NCBI RefSeq assembly: GCF_017848645.1
Contig: NZ_JAFEIF010000041.1
Coordinates: 1-64,000, forward strand
Direction of reading: 5' to 3'
Source: Limnohabitans sp.
GTDB taxonomy: Bacteria; Pseudomonadota; Gammaproteobacteria; Burkholderiales; Burkholderiaceae_C
DNA: 64,000 nucleotides
Positions 46,480 through 56,952 of the stretch are shown piece after piece. A program made the translations under genes and the position numbers. Positions within the stretch are counted from its first letter, which is position 1. Each line of letters opens with the position of its first letter. Under the pieces are notes generated by a model, which saw only the letters and a program-made list of their open reading frames with translations, searched no databases and was not told where the DNA came from.

Positions 46480-49407
46480 TCACAGCAAACGGGCTAAATA
46501 GTGGCCCGTGAAGCTGGCCTTGTTTTTGGACAGTTGTTCGGGGGTGCCTTCGCCCAGTACCGTGCCGCCACCCGCACCACCCTCAGGCCCCATGTCGATC
46601 AACCAGTCGGCGGTTTTGATCACGTCGAGGTTGTGTTCGATGATGACGATGGTGTTGCCCGCGTCGCGCAACTGGTGCAGCACTTTGAGCAGCAAGTCAA
46701 TGTCGGCAAAGTGCAGGCCGGTGGTGGGTTCGTCCAATATGTACAGGGTGCGGCCCGTGTCGCGTTTGGACAGTTCCAGTGCGAGCTTGACGCGCTGGGC
46801 CTCGCCGCCCGATAAGGTGGTGGCGCTTTGGCCCAGGCGAATGTAGGTCAGACCCACGTCGAGCAGGGTTTGCAGCTTGCGTGCAATGTTCGGCACGGCG
46901 CTGAAGAACTGGTGCGCGGCTTCTACCGTCATGTTCAAAATCTGCGCGATGTTCTGGCCCTTGTATTGCACTTCCAGCGTTTCGCGGTTGTAACGCATGC
47001 CATGGCACACGTCGCAGGGCACATACACATCGGGCAAAAAGTGCATCTCCACTTTCACCATGCCGTCGCCTTGGCAGGCTTCGCAGCGGCCCCCGGTCAC
47101 GTTGAAGCTGAAACGCCCCGGGCCGTAGCCGCGCTCGCGTGCGGCGGGCACTTCGGCCATCAGCTCACGGATGTGGGTGAACAGGCCCGTGTAGGTGGCC
47201 GGGTTGCTGCGTGGCGTGCGGCCAATCGGCGACTGGTCGACGTTAATGACCTTGTCGAAGTGATCCAGCCCTTTGATCTCTTCGTGGGAGGCGGCTTCGT
47301 CGTGCGCACGGTGGATCTGGTGGGCGGCGGCGGTGTACAGCGTGTCGTTGACCAGGGTGGATTTGCCTGAGCCGGATACGCCGGTCACGCAAGTCAGCAG
47401 CCCCACGGGGAACTTCACGTTCACGTTTTTCAGGTTGTTGCCCGACGCACCAACGATTTCGATGAAGTCCTTGCCCGCTTTGTGGCGCTTCGGAATCTCG
47501 ATCTTTTTGCGGCCCGACATGTACTGGCCGGTGACCGAATCGGGTGCGGCCAGGATGTCGGCGCAAGTGCCTTGCGCCATCACGCGCCCACCGTGCACGC
47601 CCGCGCCCGGCCCCATGTCGATCACATGGTCGGCCACGCGGATCATGTCTTCGTCGTGCTCGACCACCAGCACGCTGTTGCCGATGTCGCGCAGGTGTTG
47701 TAGCGTGCCAATCAGGCGGTCGTTGTCGCGCTGGTGCAAGCCGATGCTGGGTTCGTCCAGCACATACATCACGCCCGTGAGGCCCGAGCCGATCTGGCTG
47801 GCCAAGCGAATGCGCTGCGATTCGCCGCCCGACAGGGTGTCGGCGCTGCGGTCCAGGCTCAAATAATTCAGGCCCACGTCGTTCAAAAACTTCAGGCGCA
47901 GTGCGATCTCGCGCACCACCTTGTCGGCGATGTCGGCCTTGGCCCCGTGCATGGTCAGGCCCTGAAAATACTGTTGCGACTCGCCCAGCGTGATGTGGCT
48001 GATCTCGTAAATGGCGCGGGCTTGATCGCCTTCACCAATGCGCACATGGCGGGCTTCGCGCCGCAAGCGCGTGCCATGGCAGCTGGTGCAGGCTTGCATG
48101 TTGCGGTAACGGGCCAGGTCTTCGCGCACCACGGCCGAGTCGGTCTCGCGGTAGCGCCGCGTCATGTTGGGGATGATCCCCTCAAACGGGTGCTTCTTGC
48201 TGACCTTCTTGCCCTGCGAGGCGCCGGACTCCATGGTGTAGCTGAACTTGATTTCTTCATCGCCCGAGCCGTGCAGCAAAACCTGTTGGTGCGCTGGAGC
48301 GAGTTTTTCAAACGGCGCTTCGATGTCGAACTGGTAATGCTTGGCCAGGCTTTCGAGCATGCTGAAGTAAAAACCGTTGCGCCGGTCCCAGCCCTTGATG
48401 GCGCCACTGGCCAAGCTGAGCGAGGGGAAGGCCACGACGCGCTCGGGGTCGAAAAACGCCATGCTGCCGATGCCGTCGCAAGTCGGGCAAGCGCCCATGG
48501 GCGAGTTGAACGAAAACAAGCGTGGCTCCAGCTCGCTGATGGAATAGGTGCACACCGGGCAGGAGAACTTCGCGTTGAACAGGTGTTCTTTGCCGGTGTC
48601 CATCTCGAGTGCCACGGCGCGGTGCTCGGCCAGGTGCAATGCGGCCTCAAAGCTCTCGGCCAAGCGCTGGCGCAGGGCGTCGCGGGCTTTGGCATCTTCT
48701 TCAGATCGCACTTTGATGCGGTCCACCACCACGTCGATGTTGTGTTTTTCGTTTTTCTTGAGTGTGGGCAGGTCTTCCACCTCCACCGTCTGGCCATTGA
48801 TGCGAAAGCGCACATAGCCCAGCGCCTGCATCTGCTCAAACACTTTCTCAAACTCGCCTTTTTTCTCACGCGCAATGGGCGCGAGGATCATGAGTTTGGT
48901 GTCTTCGGGCAGGGCCAGCACGGCGTCCACCATCTGGCTCACGGTCTGCGCTTGCAGGGGCAGATTGTGGTCGGGGCAGTACGGCGTGCCTGCGCGGGCA
49001 TACAAAAGGCGCAGGTAGTCGTGGATTTCGGTCACCGTGCCCACGGTCGATCGCGGGTTGTGGCTGGTGGCTTTTTGCTCAATGGAAATCGCGGGCGACA
49101 GACCCTCGATCAGGTCCACATCGGGCTTGTCCATCAGCTGCAAGAACTGCCTTGCATAGGCCGACAGGCTTTCCACATAGCGGCGCTGGCCTTCGGCGTA
49201 CAGCGTGTCAAAAGCCAGACTCGACTTGCCCGAGCCCGACAAGCCGGTGATCACCACCAGCTGGTTGCGCGGGATGTCGAGGTCGATGTTTTTCAGGTTG
49301 TGGGTGCGCGCGCCTCGCACGCTGATGTGGGTTTGCCGCAGCGCTGAGGCCAGATACCGCGCGGGTTCGGGTTCGTCGGGCAAGAGAGAAGGGTCGGCAA
49401 ATTTCAC
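46480..49407 (-). CDS. uvrA: Excinuclease ABC subunit A (UvrA)
   Basis: A protein of about 975 residues, the damage-recognition ATPase of nucleotide excision repair. Two ABC ATPase domains each have Walker A ([18 protein letters not shown]) and signature motifs ([20 protein letters not shown]). Zinc-binding motifs CPVC/CPTC and CEAC/CDVC are intact. The start is uncertain: a GTG at 49407 ([10 protein letters not shown]) is preferred; a TTG at 49428 would add seven residues. No ATG lies near the conserved N-terminus. It is divergent from the MFS gene. Confidence 0.95.
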   Translation of the reverse strand: MKFADPSLLPDEPEPARYLASALRQTHISVRGARTHNLKNIDLDIPRNQLVVITGLSGSGKSSLAFDTLYAEGQRRYVESLSAYARQFLQLMDKPDVDLIEGLSPAISIEQKATSHNPRSTVGTVTEIHDYLRLLYARAGTPYCPDHNLPLQAQTVSQMVDAVLALPEDTKLMILAPIAREKKGEFEKVFEQMQALGYVRFRINGQTVEVEDLPTLKKNEKHNIDVVVDRIKVRSEEDAKARDALRQRLAESFEAALHLAEHRAVALEMDTGKEHLFNAKFSCPVCTYSISELEPRLFSFNSPMGACPTCDGIGSMAFFDPERVVAFPSLSLASGAIKGWDRRNGFYFSMLESLAKHYQFDIEAPFEKLAPAHQQVLLHGSGDEEIKFSYTMESGASQGKKVSKKHPFEGIIPNMTRRYRETDSAVVREDLARYRNMQACTSCHGTRLRREARHVRIGEGDQARAIYEISHITLGESQQYFQGLTMHGAKADIADKVVREIALRLKFLNDVGLNYLSLDRSADTLSGGESQRIRLASQIGSGLTGVMYVLDEPSIGLHQRDNDRLIGTLQHLRDIGNSVLVVEHDEDMIRVADHVIDMGPGAGVHGGRVMAQGTCADILAAPDSVTGQYMSGRKKIEIPKRHKAGKDFIEIVGASGNNLKNVNVKFPVGLLTCVTGVSGSGKSTLVNDTLYTAAAHQIHRAHDEAASHEEIKGLDHFDKVINVDQSPIGRTPRSNPATYTGLFTHIRELMAEVPAARERGYGPGRFSFNVTGGRCEACQGDGMVKVEMHFLPDVYVPCDVCHGMRYNRETLEVQYKGQNIAQILNMTVEAAHQFFSAVPNIARKLQTLLDVGLTYIRLGQSATTLSGGEAQRVKLALELSKRDTGRTLYILDEPTTGLHFADIDLLLKVLHQLRDAGNTIVIIEHNLDVIKTADWLIDMGPEGGAGGGTVLGEGTPEQLSKNKASFTGHYLARLL

Positions 49408-49533
49408 GTGGGGCAGCCAGATCAGCAAAACCTTTGATTATCCCCTTTGACCTCCTGCTGGGCGCTGGGGGCGGTCAATCTGGGACAATTCGGCTTTTGC
49501 ATTTCCCCGTTTTGGGGCTTTTTGAGTTCTTTT

Positions 49534-50763
49534 GTGGCCGATTCCTCGCCTTATTCCGATTCAGACGCTTTGCGCATGACGCCCATCGAGCGCCGTGCCA
49601 GCGCCTCGCTGGCCAGCATTTTTGCGCTGCGCATGCTGGGTTTGTTTCTGGTCTTGCCCGTGTTTGCCCTCGAGGCGCGCCGCTACCCCGGCGGTGAAGA
49701 CCCGGTGTGGCTGGGCCTGGCCATGGGCATTTATGGCCTGACGCAGGGCTTGCTGCAACTGCCCTTTGGCATGGCCTCGGACCGCTTTGGACGCAAGCGC
49801 GTCATTGTGTTGGGCTTGGTGATTTTTGCCTTGGGCAGCTTTTGGGCGGCTGCGGCCACCGACCTGACCGGTTTGCTGATGGGGCGCAGCTTGCAGGGGG
49901 CGGGGGCGGTGTCGGCGGCGGTCACGGCCTTGCTGGCCGACCTGACGCGCGACGAGGTGCGCACCAAGGCCATGGCTTTGGTGGGCGGCAGCATCGGTTT
50001 GATGTTCGCCCTGTCCTTGGTGGTATCGCCCTTGCTCACAGCTTGGATTGGTTTACCCGGCCTGTTTTGGCTCACGGGTCTGCTGGCGCTGTTGGGCGTG
50101 GGCGTGGTCATTTGGGGGGCGCCCCCTGCGCCCGAGCCGGTGCTGGGGCAGGGCCGGGGGCGACTGCGTGATGTGCTGGCCCATGCCGACCTGATGCGCC
50201 TGAATGTGGGCGTGTTTGTGTTGCACGCGGTGCAACTGGCCATGTGGGTGTCGGTGCCGGCCTTGCTGGTTCAGGCGGGTTTGCAGACGTCGCAGCACTG
50301 GCAGGTGTATTTGCCAGCGGTCTTGCTGTCGTTTTTGTTTTTGGGTGTGGTGTTTGCCATGGAGCGGCGTGGCCACCTGAAAAAAGTCTTTCTCATCTCA
50401 ATTGCTTTGATGGCGCTGGTGGAGGCGGGTTTGCTGGTGCAGTCGGCTGGCACCACCAGCTTGAGTGCGATGGCACTGCTGCTGCTGGTGTTTTTCTGTG
50501 GCTTCAATGCCCTGGAGGCGACGCAGCCGAGTTTGGCCTCGCGCATCGCGCCTCGGGCCATGCGCGGCACGGCCATGGGGGTCTACAACACGCTGCAGTC
50601 GCTGGGTTTTTTTGCCGGTGGGCTGTTGGGCGGCTGGCTGGTCAAGTCCTGGGGCAGCCCGGTGCTGTTTTTGTGTTGCGGCCTTGCTCTGCTGGTGTGG
50701 CTGTGGGTGGCCTGGCCCATGCAAACGCCGGGCCGTGCTGCACCCGTCGGACAGGCGGCTTGA
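49534..50763 (+). CDS. MFS transporter
   Basis: A 409-residue permease with about twelve hydrophobic segments. The MFS loop motif between helices 2 and 3 is GMASDRFGRKR, with GIYGLTQGLLQLPFG before it and GRSLQGAGAVSAA in helix 4. The GTG at 49534 (VADSSPYSDSDALR) or the ATG at 49576 (MTPIERRAS) may be the start; the conserved core begins at the latter. It sits between uvrA and ssb, a gene order widespread in betaproteobacteria. Substrate unknown. Confidence 0.88.
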   Translation: MADSSPYSDSDALRMTPIERRASASLASIFALRMLGLFLVLPVFALEARRYPGGEDPVWLGLAMGIYGLTQGLLQLPFGMASDRFGRKRVIVLGLVIFALGSFWAAAATDLTGLLMGRSLQGAGAVSAAVTALLADLTRDEVRTKAMALVGGSIGLMFALSLVVSPLLTAWIGLPGLFWLTGLLALLGVGVVIWGAPPAPEPVLGQGRGRLRDVLAHADLMRLNVGVFVLHAVQLAMWVSVPALLVQAGLQTSQHWQVYLPAVLLSFLFLGVVFAMERRGHLKKVFLISIALMALVEAGLLVQSAGTTSLSAMALLLLVFFCGFNALEATQPSLASRIAPRAMRGTAMGVYNTLQSLGFFAGGLLGGWLVKSWGSPVLFLCCGLALLVWLWVAWPMQTPGRAAPVGQAA

Positions 50764-50841
50764 GGGGCGTGGCAGGCTTGGGCATCGGCCCGCCAGAGGC
50801 CGGATTGGCCCCATAATTGGTGCATCTATCGAGGAGTTTCC

Positions 50842-51336
50842 ATGGCATCCGTCAACAAAGTCATCATCGTCGGCAACCTGGGCGCCGACCCCGAAACCCG
50901 CTACCTGCCCTCGGGCGATGCGGTCACCAGCATCCGCGTGGCCACCACCGACCGTTACAAGGACAAGGCCACGGGCGAGATGCGCGAGGCCACCGAGTGG
51001 CACAGCATCAGCTTTTTTGCCAAGCTCGCCGAGATCGCGGGCCAGTACCTGCGCAAAGGCAGCCAGGTGTATGTCGAAGGCAGCCTGCGCACCCGCAAAT
51101 ACACCGACAAAAACGGCGTGGAAAAGTACGCCACCGACATCCGTGCCGACAGCATGCAGATGCTGGGCAGCCGCCAGGGCATGGGCGGCCCGTCTGAAGA
51201 TGGCGGTGGCGGTGGGGGTTATGCGCCCCGCCAGGCCCCTGCGCGTCCTGCGGCTGCGCCCGCTCAGCGCCCGGCTGCGGCCCCCAAGCCAGCGGCCAGC
51301 AACTTTGACGACATGGACGACGACATTCCGTTCTAA
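50842..51336 (+). CDS. ssb: Single-stranded DNA-binding protein Ssb
   Basis: A 164-residue tetrameric ssDNA-binding protein. The OB fold spans residues 1-110 ([48 protein letters not shown]). A Gly-rich and Ala/Pro-rich linker follows, and the acidic tip DMDDDIPF recruits partner proteins. GAGGAG precedes the ATG. A terminator follows. Confidence 0.97.
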   Translation: MASVNKVIIVGNLGADPETRYLPSGDAVTSIRVATTDRYKDKATGEMREATEWHSISFFAKLAEIAGQYLRKGSQVYVEGSLRTRKYTDKNGVEKYATDIRADSMQMLGSRQGMGGPSEDGGGGGGYAPRQAPARPAAAPAQRPAAAPKPAASNFDDMDDDIPF

Positions 51337-51366
51337 TTTTGACAAGCGGCTGCTGTGCCAAACCCC

Positions 51367-51394
51367 AACCCGTGGCTCACCCCACGGGTTTTTT
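51367..51394 (+). terminator. Intrinsic terminator after ssb
   Basis: AACCCGTGG and CCACGGGTT form a 9-bp stem with a six-base loop, followed by a run of six T starting in the stem. It lies 30 bases beyond the ssb stop and just upstream of the next gene. Confidence 0.9.
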
Positions 51395-51411
51395 AACGCC
51401 CCTGTTTCCTC

Positions 51412-52440
51412 ATGACACAACAAACGCCCGCACCCTCCGTGCAGCACCTGGGTTTTGCCTGGTTTGCCATGGTCATGGGCCTGTGCGGTTTGTCGCTGGC
51501 CTGGGCGCGTGCCGTGCCCCATTCGGGGTCTGTGGCGCTGCTGGTGTCGCAGGCAGTGGGCGTGCTGGCTGCAGGGGTGTTGGTGGTGCTGCTGCTGGGC
51601 CAGTTGTGGCGGCTGGTGCGGTACCCGGCGGCCTTGCTGGCGGATGCACGCCATCCCATTCGGCATGTGTTTGTGGCCGCGCTTCCGTCTTCGTTGGTGT
51701 TGTTGCCCACGGTGTGGGTGGTGCACCAGGGTTACAGCCTGTGGGCCGATGTGATGTGGATGCTGGGTGCAACGGGTTTGCTGCTGGCCACTTTGGGTGT
51801 GGTTGGGCGTTGGCTGCAGCCGGGTTTGACAGGGCAGGATTTTTGGCCGGCGATCACCCCCGCCTTGTTCATTCCGGTGGTGGGCAATGTGTTGCCCGCT
51901 TTGGCCGGGGTGAGCTTGGGGCACCCCGTGTGGGCGGCCGCGCAATACGGGCTGGCGGCGGTGCTGTGGCCGGTGGCTCTCGCGCTGGTTTGGGTGCGCA
52001 TTGGCATGTGGGGCTTATGGCCGCAGCGCCTGTTGCCCACCACCTTCATCATGATCGCACCGCCTTCGGTGCTGGCCCTGTCGGGGCATGCGCTGGGTGC
52101 GCCTGCCTTGGCGGTGCACATGCTGGCGGGCGTGGCTTTGTTTTTTACCTTGCTGTCTTTCACGGTGCTCAGGCGCTGCCTGCAGCAGCCCTTTGGCATG
52201 CCTTTTTGGGGGATGTCTTTTCCCTTGGCGGCTTCGGCGGCGCTGGGCTTGCTCCTGAGCCCCGAGCCGGGGCTTGCGCAGTGGCTGGCCAGTGTGTGGC
52301 TGTGGGTCGTCACGGGTGTCATTGGCACTTTGCTGCTGGCCACGCTGCGCGGTTTGATGCGGGGGCAACTGCTGCAGCCCGAAGGGCCTGCGCCCTTGCC
52401 CAAGGCGGGTGCAGACCCATTCCAACCCGCAGGCAGATGA
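51412..52440 (+). CDS. TDT/SLAC1-family (TehA-like) membrane transporter
   Basis: A 342-residue polytopic protein with about ten membrane segments. FAWFAMVMGLCGLSLAW is the family opening; FIPVVGNVLPALAG, the channel-lining helices, and RRCLQQPFGMPFWGMSFPL further on match the tellurite-resistance/dicarboxylate transporter (TDT) family, which moves C4-dicarboxylates or anions. Four bases separate it from tcuR. This makes it the likely transporter of the tricarballylate locus in place of TcuC. Confidence 0.82.
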   Translation: MTQQTPAPSVQHLGFAWFAMVMGLCGLSLAWARAVPHSGSVALLVSQAVGVLAAGVLVVLLLGQLWRLVRYPAALLADARHPIRHVFVAALPSSLVLLPTVWVVHQGYSLWADVMWMLGATGLLLATLGVVGRWLQPGLTGQDFWPAITPALFIPVVGNVLPALAGVSLGHPVWAAAQYGLAAVLWPVALALVWVRIGMWGLWPQRLLPTTFIMIAPPSVLALSGHALGAPALAVHMLAGVALFFTLLSFTVLRRCLQQPFGMPFWGMSFPLAASAALGLLLSPEPGLAQWLASVWLWVVTGVIGTLLLATLRGLMRGQLLQPEGPAPLPKAGADPFQPAGR

Positions 52441-52444
52441 CGCC

Positions 52445-53404
52445 ATGGAACTGAGGCAACTGCGTTATTTTGTGCGGGTGGTGGAGCTGGGTAGCATCAG
52501 CCGCGCCGCGCTGGATTTGAACCTGGTGCAGTCGGCCTTGAGCCAGCAAATCACCCGTTTGGAAGGCGAGTTGAGCACCCGCCTTTTGCAGCGCAGTCCA
52601 CAGGGCGTGACGCCCACCGAGGCGGGCGCGGCTTTTTTCCGAGAGGCCCAGCTCACGCTGCGCCATGCGGAGCAGGCCATTCGTGCCGCCCAGCAGGCCC
52701 GTTTGACGGGCACGGTGAGCGTGGGCTTGGCTCCGACCACGGCGGCAGTGCTGGGCTTGCCCTTGATGCAGGCCATGCGTGAGCGCTATCCAGATGTGCG
52801 CCTGCACATGGTCGAGAGTTTGTCGGGCCATTTGTCGAGCATGCTCAACGCGCGCCAACTCGATTTGGCCGTGCTGTTTGACCTGCCGATGGGCACAAGC
52901 CCGTCGGTTCAAGCGGCCCGGCGCTGGAGTGTGTTGCCGCTGATAGAAGAGGATATTTTCCTGATCAGTGCACGCCACGCCATCAAGCCCGGGGTGCCGG
53001 CTGCTTTGCGCATGGCCCAACTCAAGGATCAGCCCCTGATTTTGCCCACAGGTCCACACGGTTTGCGCAGCACCTTGGACGCCGCTTTTTTGCGCGCCAA
53101 GCTCACACCCTTGGTGGCGCTGGAGGTCGACTCCCTGTCCATGCTGATGGACGCTGTGCAAGCGGGCATGGGCGCTACCTTGCAGCCTTGGGCGGCTGTA
53201 GCGCGGCAAGCCGATGCCAAGCAGTCTTTGCACATGGCACGCATCACCGATCACCAGGTCAAGCGCAGCAATTGGTTGTGTGGTTTGTCCGAGGATGAGC
53301 TGTCTCCTGCCGCATTGGCTGCGCGGGTGGTTTTGGCCGATTGCGCGCGTACCTTGGTGGGCAGCGGCGCTTGGCTGGGCGCATCACTGAGTCCACAGGT
53401 CTGA
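52445..53404 (+). CDS. tcuR: LysR-family regulator, probable TcuR
   Basis: A 319-residue LTTR. The HTH is at 1-60 (MELRQLRYFVRVVELGSISRAALDLNLVQSALSQQITRLE). The inducer domain carries GTVSVGLAPTTAAVLGLPLMQAM and EVDSLSMLMDAVQAGMGATLQPWAA. The ATG at 52445 is chosen from the conserved LTTR N-terminus. Its position beside tcuA and tcuB supports the TcuR assignment, which is inferred from context. It likely binds the palindrome at 53472-53486. Confidence 0.85.
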   Translation: MELRQLRYFVRVVELGSISRAALDLNLVQSALSQQITRLEGELSTRLLQRSPQGVTPTEAGAAFFREAQLTLRHAEQAIRAAQQARLTGTVSVGLAPTTAAVLGLPLMQAMRERYPDVRLHMVESLSGHLSSMLNARQLDLAVLFDLPMGTSPSVQAARRWSVLPLIEEDIFLISARHAIKPGVPAALRMAQLKDQPLILPTGPHGLRSTLDAAFLRAKLTPLVALEVDSLSMLMDAVQAGMGATLQPWAAVARQADAKQSLHMARITDHQVKRSNWLCGLSEDELSPAALAARVVLADCARTLVGSGAWLGASLSPQV

Positions 53405-53471
53405 GTCTGAGTGGGTCGCGTCCCGGGGGATGCTGCCAAGACACGACCTAAAGGTGGTTAAGCCGGGGGGT

Positions 53472-53486
53472 ATCACGCTTTGTGAT
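53472..53486 (+). promoter_or_regulatory. LysR-type box (ATCAC-N5-GTGAT)
   Basis: A perfect dyad ATCACGCTTTGTGAT fits the T-N11-A rule for LysR regulators. It lies in the 163-bp gap between tcuR and the SDR gene, 82 bp ahead of the SDR start, the place expected for an activator site of the tcu genes. Confidence 0.6.
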
Positions 53487-53567
53487 GGCCCTATGTCTGT
53501 CAGGGGCTGCGCAAAGTTGTGGGGGCGGGCTAAAGTCCAGTCTTAGACATCCTTTTGAAAGATTTCC

Positions 53568-54323
53568 ATGGACATGCAGCTCAAAAATAAAACAGCCTTG
53601 GTGACTGGCGCCAGCGTGGGCATAGGACGTGGCATCGCCAAAGCCCTGGCCGCTGAGGGCGTGCGCGTGGCGGTATCGGCGCGCCGCGTCGACAAACTCC
53701 AGGAGTTGGCCGCCGAGATCGTGGCCGCAGGGGGTCACGCCCCCGTGATCATCGAGTCAGACCTGTATGCCGAAGACGCAGCCAAGCGCTTGGCCGATGC
53801 GGCTCTGGCGGGTTTGGGCAGTGTGGACATTTTGGTGAACAACGCCGGGGGGTCGCGCAGCTTCAAAGAGTTGCATGTGAGCGAAGAGGCCTGGCAAGAA
53901 GCCATCACCTTGAACTTTCACCGCCCGCGCCAAGTGGCCGATGCCTTGATCGACCAGATGATTGCGCGCCAATGGGGCCGCATCATTAATATCACTGGCA
54001 AGAGCGAACCCGAGCACACCAATGGGGCGTTTTGCGCCAAGGCCGGCATGCACAGCTGGGCTAAAGGTTTGTCGCGCATGGTGGGCAAGCACGGCGTGAC
54101 GGTGAACTGCGTGCCGCCGGGGCGTATCCATTCCGAGCAGATTTTTCGCAACTACACGCCCGAGTACCGCCAGTGGCAGTGCGAGAACGAAATCCCCATG
54201 GGCCGCTATGGCGAGCCCGAAGACATGGCCAACCTGGTCACGTTTTTGGCATCGCCCTTGGCCAGTTACATCACGGGCGCTGTGATTCCGGTGGACGGTG
54301 GTTTGCGCAAATACCAGTTTTGA
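53568..54323 (+). CDS. SDR-family protein with altered catalytic Tyr, in tcu operon
   Basis: A 251-residue SDR-fold protein. The cofactor loop TGASVGIGRG is intact, as are NNAGGSRSF and the C-terminal TGAVIPVDGGLRKYQF. The catalytic region reads RIINITGKSEPEHTNGAFCAKAGMH: Lys of the YxxxK motif is present but the Tyr position is Ala (the preceding AFCAK), and the usual Ser is replaced by a Thr-Gly-Lys. It may bind NAD(P) without normal oxidoreduction, or use another residue. Thirty-two bases separate it from tcuA. Confidence 0.85.
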   Translation: MDMQLKNKTALVTGASVGIGRGIAKALAAEGVRVAVSARRVDKLQELAAEIVAAGGHAPVIIESDLYAEDAAKRLADAALAGLGSVDILVNNAGGSRSFKELHVSEEAWQEAITLNFHRPRQVADALIDQMIARQWGRIINITGKSEPEHTNGAFCAKAGMHSWAKGLSRMVGKHGVTVNCVPPGRIHSEQIFRNYTPEYRQWQCENEIPMGRYGEPEDMANLVTFLASPLASYITGAVIPVDGGLRKYQF

Positions 54324-54355
54324 TGCGGTCCTGATCGCCCTCTTTGAAAGTGTTT

Positions 54356-55798
54356 ATGAGTGTGGATGTTTTGGTCATCGGCGGCGGCAACGCGGCCCTG
54401 TGCGCGGCCCTCATGGCCCGCGAAGCTGGGGCCAGCGTGATGCTGCTCGAATCGGCCCCGCGCGAGTGGCGCGGTGGCAATTCGGGCCATACGCGCAATT
54501 TGCGCTGCATGCACGACGCCCCCCAAGATGTGCTGGTCGATGCCTACCCGGAAGAAGAGTTCTGGCAAGACCTGCTCAAGGTCACAGGCGGCTTGACCGA
54601 CGAGCACCTGGCTCGTTTGGCGATTCGCCACTCGGCCACCTGCAGACCCTGGATGGTCAAGCACGGCGTGCGCTTTCAGCCTTCGCTGTCGGGCGCTTTG
54701 CACACCGCCCGCACCAACGCGTTTTTCATGGGCGGGGGCAAGGCCTTGGTCAATGCCTATTACCGCAGCGCCGAAAAATTGGGCGTGCAGATCCACTACA
54801 ACGCCGAAGTCGACACCGTTGAATTGGATGAGGGCCGCTTTGTGGCCGCGTCGGTCATGCACAAGCTGCCCGATGGCAGCGTGCGGCGCGAACGCATCGA
54901 GGCCCGCACTTGCGTGTTGGCAGCTGGGGGCTTCGAGTCCAATCGCGAGTGGCTGCGCGAGGCTTGGGGGCAAAACGAGCGTGGTGAATACCCGGCGGAT
55001 CAGTTTTTGATTCGTGGCACACGCTTTAACCAGGGCGTCTTGCTCAAGCACATGTTGGAACAAGGCGCTGACCGCATTGGTGACCCGACGCAGGCGCACA
55101 TGGTGGCGATCGACGCCCGTGCGCCCTTGTACGACGGCGGCATTTGCACCCGCATTGACTGCGTGTCATTGGGCGTGGTGGTCAACCGCGAGGCGCGGCG
55201 TTTTTACGACGAGGGCGAAGACTTCTGGCCCAAGCGTTACGCGATCTGGGGCCGTTTGGTGGCGCAGCAGCCGGGACAGGTGGCGTATTCGATCATCGAC
55301 GCCAAGGCAGTGGGCCGCTTCATGCCGCCTGTGTTTGAAGGCACGCAGGCGGACAGCCTGCCCGAGCTGGCCCGCAAGCTGGGCCTGGATGAAGCGACCT
55401 TCATGCAAACGCTCAACGACTACAACGCGGCCTGCCGCGAAGGCAAGTTCGATCACACGGCGCTGGACGACTGCCACACCGAGGGCGTGAGTCCGGCCAA
55501 AACCCATTGGGCGCGTCCGCTGGACACCGCGCCTTATTACGCCTATGCCGTGCGGCCTGGCGTCACTTTCACTTATCTGGGCCTCAAAACCGATGACACG
55601 ACCGCTGTGCGATTCAACGACCAGCCCAGCCCCAACCTGTTTGTGGCGGGCGAGATGATGGCGGGCAATGTGCTGGGCAAGGGTTACACCGCCGGGGTGG
55701 GCATGACGATTGGCACGGCCTTTGGCCGCATCGCGGGCGAGCAGGCGGCCAAAGCCGTCAAAGCTCAAAAAGAAGGAGCGGCTCATGCAAACGCTTGA
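54356..55798 (+). CDS. tcuA: FAD-dependent tricarballylate dehydrogenase TcuA
   Basis: A 480-residue flavoprotein of the fumarate reductase/succinate dehydrogenase family that oxidises tricarballylate to cis-aconitate. The dinucleotide fold is [16 protein letters not shown] (3-18). [15 protein letters not shown] follows, and near the C-terminus [38 protein letters not shown] complete the FAD site. The ATG at 54356 fits the family N-terminus. The stop overlaps tcuB by 14 bases, matching the tcuAB order known in Salmonella. Confidence 0.9.
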   Translation: MSVDVLVIGGGNAALCAALMAREAGASVMLLESAPREWRGGNSGHTRNLRCMHDAPQDVLVDAYPEEEFWQDLLKVTGGLTDEHLARLAIRHSATCRPWMVKHGVRFQPSLSGALHTARTNAFFMGGGKALVNAYYRSAEKLGVQIHYNAEVDTVELDEGRFVAASVMHKLPDGSVRRERIEARTCVLAAGGFESNREWLREAWGQNERGEYPADQFLIRGTRFNQGVLLKHMLEQGADRIGDPTQAHMVAIDARAPLYDGGICTRIDCVSLGVVVNREARRFYDEGEDFWPKRYAIWGRLVAQQPGQVAYSIIDAKAVGRFMPPVFEGTQADSLPELARKLGLDEATFMQTLNDYNAACREGKFDHTALDDCHTEGVSPAKTHWARPLDTAPYYAYAVRPGVTFTYLGLKTDDTTAVRFNDQPSPNLFVAGEMMAGNVLGKGYTAGVGMTIGTAFGRIAGEQAAKAVKAQKEGAAHANA

Positions 55799-56951
55799 AG
55801 CCCTGACGCGCGATGCCCGTGCGCTGGCACGCGGCGAGTTGACCGCACCCGAAGCCGAAGTGGCCCGGCAAATGCAAATTTGCAATGGCTGCCGCTACTG
55901 CGAGGGTTTTTGTGCGGTGTTCCCGGCCATGACGCGGCGGCTGGAGTTTGGCAAGGCCGATATCCATTACATGGCCAACTTGTGCCACAACTGCGGTGCG
56001 TGTCTGCACGCTTGCCAATATGCTCCACCGCACGACTTTGCCATCAACGTGCCCAAGGCCATGGCCCAGGTGCGCGGCCAGACCTATGCCGACTACGCTT
56101 GGCCACCCGCCTTGGGCAGTTTGTACCAACGCAACGGGCTGACCTTGTCGGTGGCCTTGGCTGCGGGCCTCGCGCTGTTCCTGGCTTTGGCCATGTTGCG
56201 CCAGGGCACCCTGTGGTCTGCTCCGGTTGCGGGCGGCTTTTATGCGGTGTTTCCGCACAACCTGATGGTGAGTTTGTTCGCGCCCATCTTCTTGTTTGCC
56301 GTCTTGGCGCTCGCCTTGGGTGTTCGGCGCTTTTGGCGTGATGTGACGCCCGCCACCAGCGGGGCCGATTTGACGCCACCCGCCGCTGCCGAGGCCGCGC
56401 ACGCCGCCTTGCGCCTGAAATACCTGGACGGTGGCCACGGCGACGGCTGCCACAACGAAGACGACGCGTGGACGCATGCCCGCAGGCGCTACCACCACCT
56501 GACGTTTTACGGCTTCATGCTGTGTTTTGCTGCCACCAGCGTGGCTACTCTCTACCACTATGTTTTGGGTTGGCCCGCACCGTATGACCTGAGCACTTTG
56601 CCCAAGCTGCTCGGCGTCATTGGCGGGGTGAGTCTGACGGTGGGGACAGCCGGTTTGTGGCGCTTGAACCTGCGCCGCCACCCGGACCACGGCGACGCAG
56701 CGCAAAAGCCCATGGACCGGGGTTTCATCGCTTTGCTGTTTTTGGTCAGCGTGACGGGCTTATTGCTGTGGCTGCTGGGTACCACGGCGGCCATGCCTTT
56801 GATGCTGGCGCTGCACCTGGGCGCGGTGATGGCTTTGTTCTTGACCTTGCCCTATGGCAAGTTTGCGCACGGCGTTTTCCGCACGGCGGCTTTGCTGCGC
56901 TTTGCCATCGAAAAGCGCCAGCCTAACCGATTGGGGCTGGGCGCGGAATAA
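55785..56951 (+). CDS. tcuB: Tricarballylate utilisation protein TcuB (4Fe-4S membrane protein)
   Basis: A 388-residue membrane protein that reoxidises TcuA and passes electrons to the quinone pool. Two [4Fe-4S] motifs are visible: [11 protein letters not shown] (Cys33, 36, 39, 43) and [11 protein letters not shown] (Cys67, 70, 73, 77). About six membrane segments follow (from about 125 onward), with several His in the loops that could bind heme. AGGAG precedes the ATG inside tcuA. It converges on mnmA with one base between stops. Confidence 0.9.
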   Translation: MQTLEALTRDARALARGELTAPEAEVARQMQICNGCRYCEGFCAVFPAMTRRLEFGKADIHYMANLCHNCGACLHACQYAPPHDFAINVPKAMAQVRGQTYADYAWPPALGSLYQRNGLTLSVALAAGLALFLALAMLRQGTLWSAPVAGGFYAVFPHNLMVSLFAPIFLFAVLALALGVRRFWRDVTPATSGADLTPPAAAEAAHAALRLKYLDGGHGDGCHNEDDAWTHARRRYHHLTFYGFMLCFAATSVATLYHYVLGWPAPYDLSTLPKLLGVIGGVSLTVGTAGLWRLNLRRHPDHGDAAQKPMDRGFIALLFLVSVTGLLLWLLGTTAAMPLMLALHLGAVMALFLTLPYGKFAHGVFRTAALLRFAIEKRQPNRLGLGAE

Positions 56952-56952
56952 A

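Noticed and set aside
47734..49347. 537-codon plus-strand frame opposite uvrA
   Set aside because: Antisense shadow; UvrA ATPase and zinc motifs are complete on the reverse strand.
49408..49533. LexA (CTGT-N8-ACAG) box expected between uvrA and its neighbour
   Set aside because: No such dyad was found in the gap, so SOS control cannot be claimed.
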